DNA from: Candidatus Delongbacteria bacterium
GTDB lineage: Bacteria; UBA4055
Length of the DNA stretch: 7,368 bases
Direction: 5' to 3'
Assembly (NCBI GenBank): GCA_028702975.1
Contig: JAQVNT010000075.1
Coordinates: 1 to 7,368 of the forward strand
The notes under the pieces were generated by a model. That model worked only from the letters and a program-made list of their open reading frames with translations, made no database searches and was not told the origin of the DNA. A program made the position numbers and the translations under genes. Below, piece after piece: positions 4,878-7,368 of this stretch (position 1 is the stretch's first letter; each line of letters opens with the position of its first letter).

Positions 4878-6698
4878 ATGAAAAATATCCTCCAAAATAA
4901 CAAAACGCAGATCGCAATTTTAATAATCCTCACGGTTATTGCTTATCTGCCCTCTTTCAAAGGGGTCTGGCAGTACGATGATCTTCCAGTCATCGTCAAT
5001 AATGAATGGATCAGGAATGGGATTTTTAATCCTGAATTTTTTAAAGGAAATACTTTTTTCAGGTCATTGTCTTATATCTCTTTTTCGCTGAACTATCTTA
5101 CAGGCGGCTATGAGATTTTTGGTTACCATATCGTTAATTTAATAATTCATCTGCTTGCAGGTATTTTTCTGTATTTATTTATTCATGAACTTGTTGTTAC
5201 CACCGGACTTAAGAACGGATACGGAACTGAAAATAACAAAGCAAAGATAACGGCTTTTCTAACTGCGTTATTCTGGCTGACGGCACCAATAAACGTTCAA
5301 GCAGTAACATATATCGTTCAGAGAATGACTTCTCTGGCAGGTTTATTTTATTTCTGCTCTCTTTATTTATATCTGAAGCTAAGAACTCATAGGGTACGGT
5401 ATGGCAACACAAATAAAAAGCTACTCTCGGGACTGATCATTTCAGTGATCTTCGCATTAATGTCAAAGCAGAACAGCCTGCTTTTAATGCCTTCAGTATT
5501 ATACATCGAATGGTCATTTTTCAGGGAAGCAAGTTTAAGAAAGGTCAAAAAATATACACTGATAGCATTTTTATCGATTCCCGTAATAATTACCATAATC
5601 TATTTCTTTTATTCATCAGGTACAGACACAAATCTCTGGTCATTATTTCAAAACAATTACACGAACAGGGAATTTTCTCCTCTTCAGAGATTGTTTATTG
5701 AGCCTAAGATACTGCTGCATTATATTTCTCTTGTGATGTTCCCGTTTGTGGGTAGATTCCATCTTCTTTATTCTTTCGACTGGCTAAACGCTCCATATCA
5801 GGTCATGCCTTATGTTTCAATATTTCTGATCGCTGCCGCATTTGTCTTCTCAGTCATGCCCGCAAATGTAAAAAAATATAAGATAGTTAGTTTCGGGATA
5901 TTTTTCTTTTTGATCAATCATTTGATGGAATCCTCTGTTATCGGACTTCAGCTTGCGGCTGAGCACAGAAATTATGTCCCTTCAACCGGAATATTTTTGA
6001 TCCTTTCAACCGGCATTTTGGGTTTGGGTGAAAAATTGAGGAACGCAAAACCCGCGTATCTTTTTACGGGATTGTTCATATTATTCTCTATTCTCAACAC
6101 TTGGGTTCTTAACCTTAAATATCATGAAAATAACTGCAATGCTGTTTACGACTATAATGAAGAATACAACGGACTTGATTACGAAATAGTTTCCAGGGCG
6201 GTTGATAAACTCTTGGAAGAAGAAGATTATTCTGGAGCTTACAGAATAATGTCGTTAGAATATGAAGCTATAACAAAAAATCCTCATAGGCATAAATTTT
6301 TCAGGAATTATATTAATCACTCAATCAGATTTCTCAAATATTACATCTTCCTTCATTACATTAGTTCGGGTTTTAATATTGAAAATACATTATCGTTTAT
6401 TGAGAATAAATTCATTAGGGATGTTGGAGGATTTTGGATAAATATGGAAGTAAAAAAGAATTATGATAACATTTTCAATTATTTATATATAAAATCCCTG
6501 CTGAAAAAATATGGTGTAATAGACGAAACAGTTTATCAGAAAAGTCTTCAATATGATTCCAAAATCATTGATATTTATTTCTATTTGAAGTTCAAGAATT
6601 ATGAGGAGTTCGTAAAATACAACAAGGCGGAAATTGCAAAGCTTGAGGGAATAGAGCTTACCGAAAATGAAAGAAGCGTTCTGGAGCTGATCAAATGA
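4878..6698 (+). CDS. TMTC-like multi-pass GT-C-type glycosyltransferase
   Basis: Predicted polytopic membrane protein of the bacterial group related to TMTC/PMT enzymes, probably using a lipid-linked sugar on the periplasmic side; substrate unknown. The product is 606 aa. After helix 1 comes YDD (33-35) with nearby VIVNNEW, the acidic GT-C loop. Further landmarks are GYHIVNLIIH (82-91), TYIVQRMTSLAGLFY (144-158), SKQN (196-199) and LQLAAEHRNYVPST (357-370). Hydrophobic helices run to about 412. Relatives often end in TPR repeats; here residues ~425-606 are hydrophilic, helical-looking and charged, with no clear TPR consensus. The ATG at 4878 has only a weak AAGG three bases upstream; GGACGG lies 11 bases upstream. 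It overlaps the next GT2 gene by four bases (ATGA). An alternative reading is an O-antigen ligase/polymerase-like protein, but the YDD loop and EHRNY motif fit TMTC-like proteins better. Confidence 0.8.
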   Translation: MKNILQNNKTQIAILIILTVIAYLPSFKGVWQYDDLPVIVNNEWIRNGIFNPEFFKGNTFFRSLSYISFSLNYLTGGYEIFGYHIVNLIIHLLAGIFLYLFIHELVVTTGLKNGYGTENNKAKITAFLTALFWLTAPINVQAVTYIVQRMTSLAGLFYFCSLYLYLKLRTHRVRYGNTNKKLLSGLIISVIFALMSKQNSLLLMPSVLYIEWSFFREASLRKVKKYTLIAFLSIPVIITIIYFFYSSGTDTNLWSLFQNNYTNREFSPLQRLFIEPKILLHYISLVMFPFVGRFHLLYSFDWLNAPYQVMPYVSIFLIAAAFVFSVMPANVKKYKIVSFGIFFFLINHLMESSVIGLQLAAEHRNYVPSTGIFLILSTGILGLGEKLRNAKPAYLFTGLFILFSILNTWVLNLKYHENNCNAVYDYNEEYNGLDYEIVSRAVDKLLEEEDYSGAYRIMSLEYEAITKNPHRHKFFRNYINHSIRFLKYYIFLHYISSGFNIENTLSFIENKFIRDVGGFWINMEVKKNYDNIFNYLYIKSLLKKYGVIDETVYQKSLQYDSKIIDIYFYLKFKNYEEFVKYNKAEIAKLEGIELTENERSVLELIK

Positions 6699-7368
6699 AT
6701 AGAACACTGATAATAGTGCCCGCTTTTAACGAGGCGGAAAACATAAAGAACGCCGTAAATGACATTCTTGATCAGAAAAAAGGCTATGATATTCTGATAA
6801 TAAACGACTGCTCTGTTGACAACACTTCTGAAATCACACGCAAGCTGGAGAGCTGCACGGTCGTGGAACTTCCTGTAAATTTGGGAATAGGCGGTGCGGT
6901 CCAGACGGGATTTAAGTACGCTTCCGAAAACGGATACGAGTATTCCGTCCAGTTCGACGGCGACGGCCAGCACAATGCCGCCGAGATAGAAAAGATTATA
7001 GTTCCGGTCCAAAACGGCGAGACTGATGTTGTGATCGGCTCCAGGTTCTTAAAAAAAGAGCCGAATTTCAGGTCGACTTTTGCAAGAAGAAAAGGGATAT
7101 TCATATTCAAAATAGTGAATCTGATCCTCACCGGTCAGAAAATAACCGATAATACATCAGGGTTCAGGGCATACAATAGACGGGCCACTGAGTTTTTGTC
7201 TCATAACTACCCTGAAGACTACCCGGAGCCCGAATCGGTTGTCCTTCTCGGCAGGAACGGATTTAAAATCAAGGAGGTTTCGGTCAACATGAAAGAAAGG
7301 CAGAACGGGAGCTCTTCGATCTACGGATTGAGGATACCCTACTATATGTTCAAAGTGCTGCTGTCGGT
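6695..7368 (+). CDS. GT2 family glycosyltransferase, partial (runs off the right edge)
   Basis: Cytoplasmic-face enzyme that transfers a sugar from a nucleotide sugar, probably to a lipid carrier or growing glycan. The 224 codons present form an open frame to the edge; the C-terminus is missing. Motifs: IIVPAFNEAEN (6-16), INDCSVDNT (36-44), FDGDGQHN (87-94) with the DxD metal site, DNTSGFRAYNRR (152-163), YPEDYPEPE (172-180) and RQNGSSSI (202-209). The DNTSGFRAYNR/YPEPE pattern marks a GT2 subgroup different from the GtrB-like enzyme at 2879-3751, and no membrane helices appear up to the edge. The ATG shares ATGA with the upstream stop, so translation is coupled; GGAGC at 6683-6687 is a plausible ribosome site. 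Its DNA is richer in G+C than the gene before it (for example 34 of 60 in 7201-7260 against 15 of 60 in 6361-6420). Confidence 0.9.
   Translation, partial: MNRTLIIVPAFNEAENIKNAVNDILDQKKGYDILIINDCSVDNTSEITRKLESCTVVELPVNLGIGGAVQTGFKYASENGYEYSVQFDGDGQHNAAEIEKIIVPVQNGETDVVIGSRFLKKEPNFRSTFARRKGIFIFKIVNLILTGQKITDNTSGFRAYNRRATEFLSHNYPEDYPEPESVVLLGRNGFKIKEVSVNMKERQNGSSSIYGLRIPYYMFKVLLS

Noticed and set aside
6599..7131. Two minus-strand open frames (137 and 115 codons) near the right edge
   Set aside because: Both lie opposite the GT2 gene at 6695-7368, whose conserved motifs in order leave no doubt about the coding strand.
1..7368. CRISPR array, tRNA, insertion sequence or attachment site
   Set aside because: No regularly spaced direct repeats, cloverleaf sequence, transposase or integrase frame was found on reading both strands.

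Overview
The window looks like bacterial chromosome from a diderm (Gram-negative type) organism that makes type IV pili. The evidence is a class III prepilin gene, polytopic enzymes typical of polyprenyl-phosphate-linked sugar transfer, tight gene overlaps and strong Shine-Dalgarno sites. Base composition is uneven. The glycosylation-type genes are AT-rich (hand counts of 25-45% G+C in 60-base samples), while the pilin gene and the last gene sample at about 50%. I cannot name a phylum from this sequence alone.

Layout. Two gene sets are read divergently from 4732-4877. The leftward set is, in transcription order: a PF03706/UPF0104-type membrane protein (4731 to 3799), a GtrB/DPM1-like polyprenyl-phosphate GT2 glycosyltransferase with two C-terminal membrane helices (3751 to 2879), a class I SAM-dependent methyltransferase (2889 to 2143, TTG start, 11-base overlap), a GT-C membrane glycosyltransferase (about 2117 to 495), and a short type IV pilin (362 to 15). 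The pilin probably has its own sigma70-type promoter and has a near-perfect ribosome binding site. The rightward set is a large TMTC-like GT-C-type membrane protein (4878-6698), then a soluble-type GT2 glycosyltransferase (6695 to past the right edge) joined by an ATGA overlap.

How the genes may work together (inference). The leftward GT2 enzyme would load a sugar onto a polyprenyl phosphate at the cytoplasmic face. The PF03706 protein could help move or organise lipid-linked sugar. The methyltransferase could cap or modify a sugar. One or both GT-C proteins would use the lipid-linked sugar on the periplasmic side. The adjacent pilin is an attractive acceptor, so the locus reads as a candidate pilin (or other surface) glycosylation module. 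The pilin link rests only on position.

No tRNA, rRNA, CRISPR array, insertion sequence or transposase was seen. There is no gene-free stretch longer than 300 bases; the two largest gaps (363-494 and 4732-4877) carry the promoter candidates described below.
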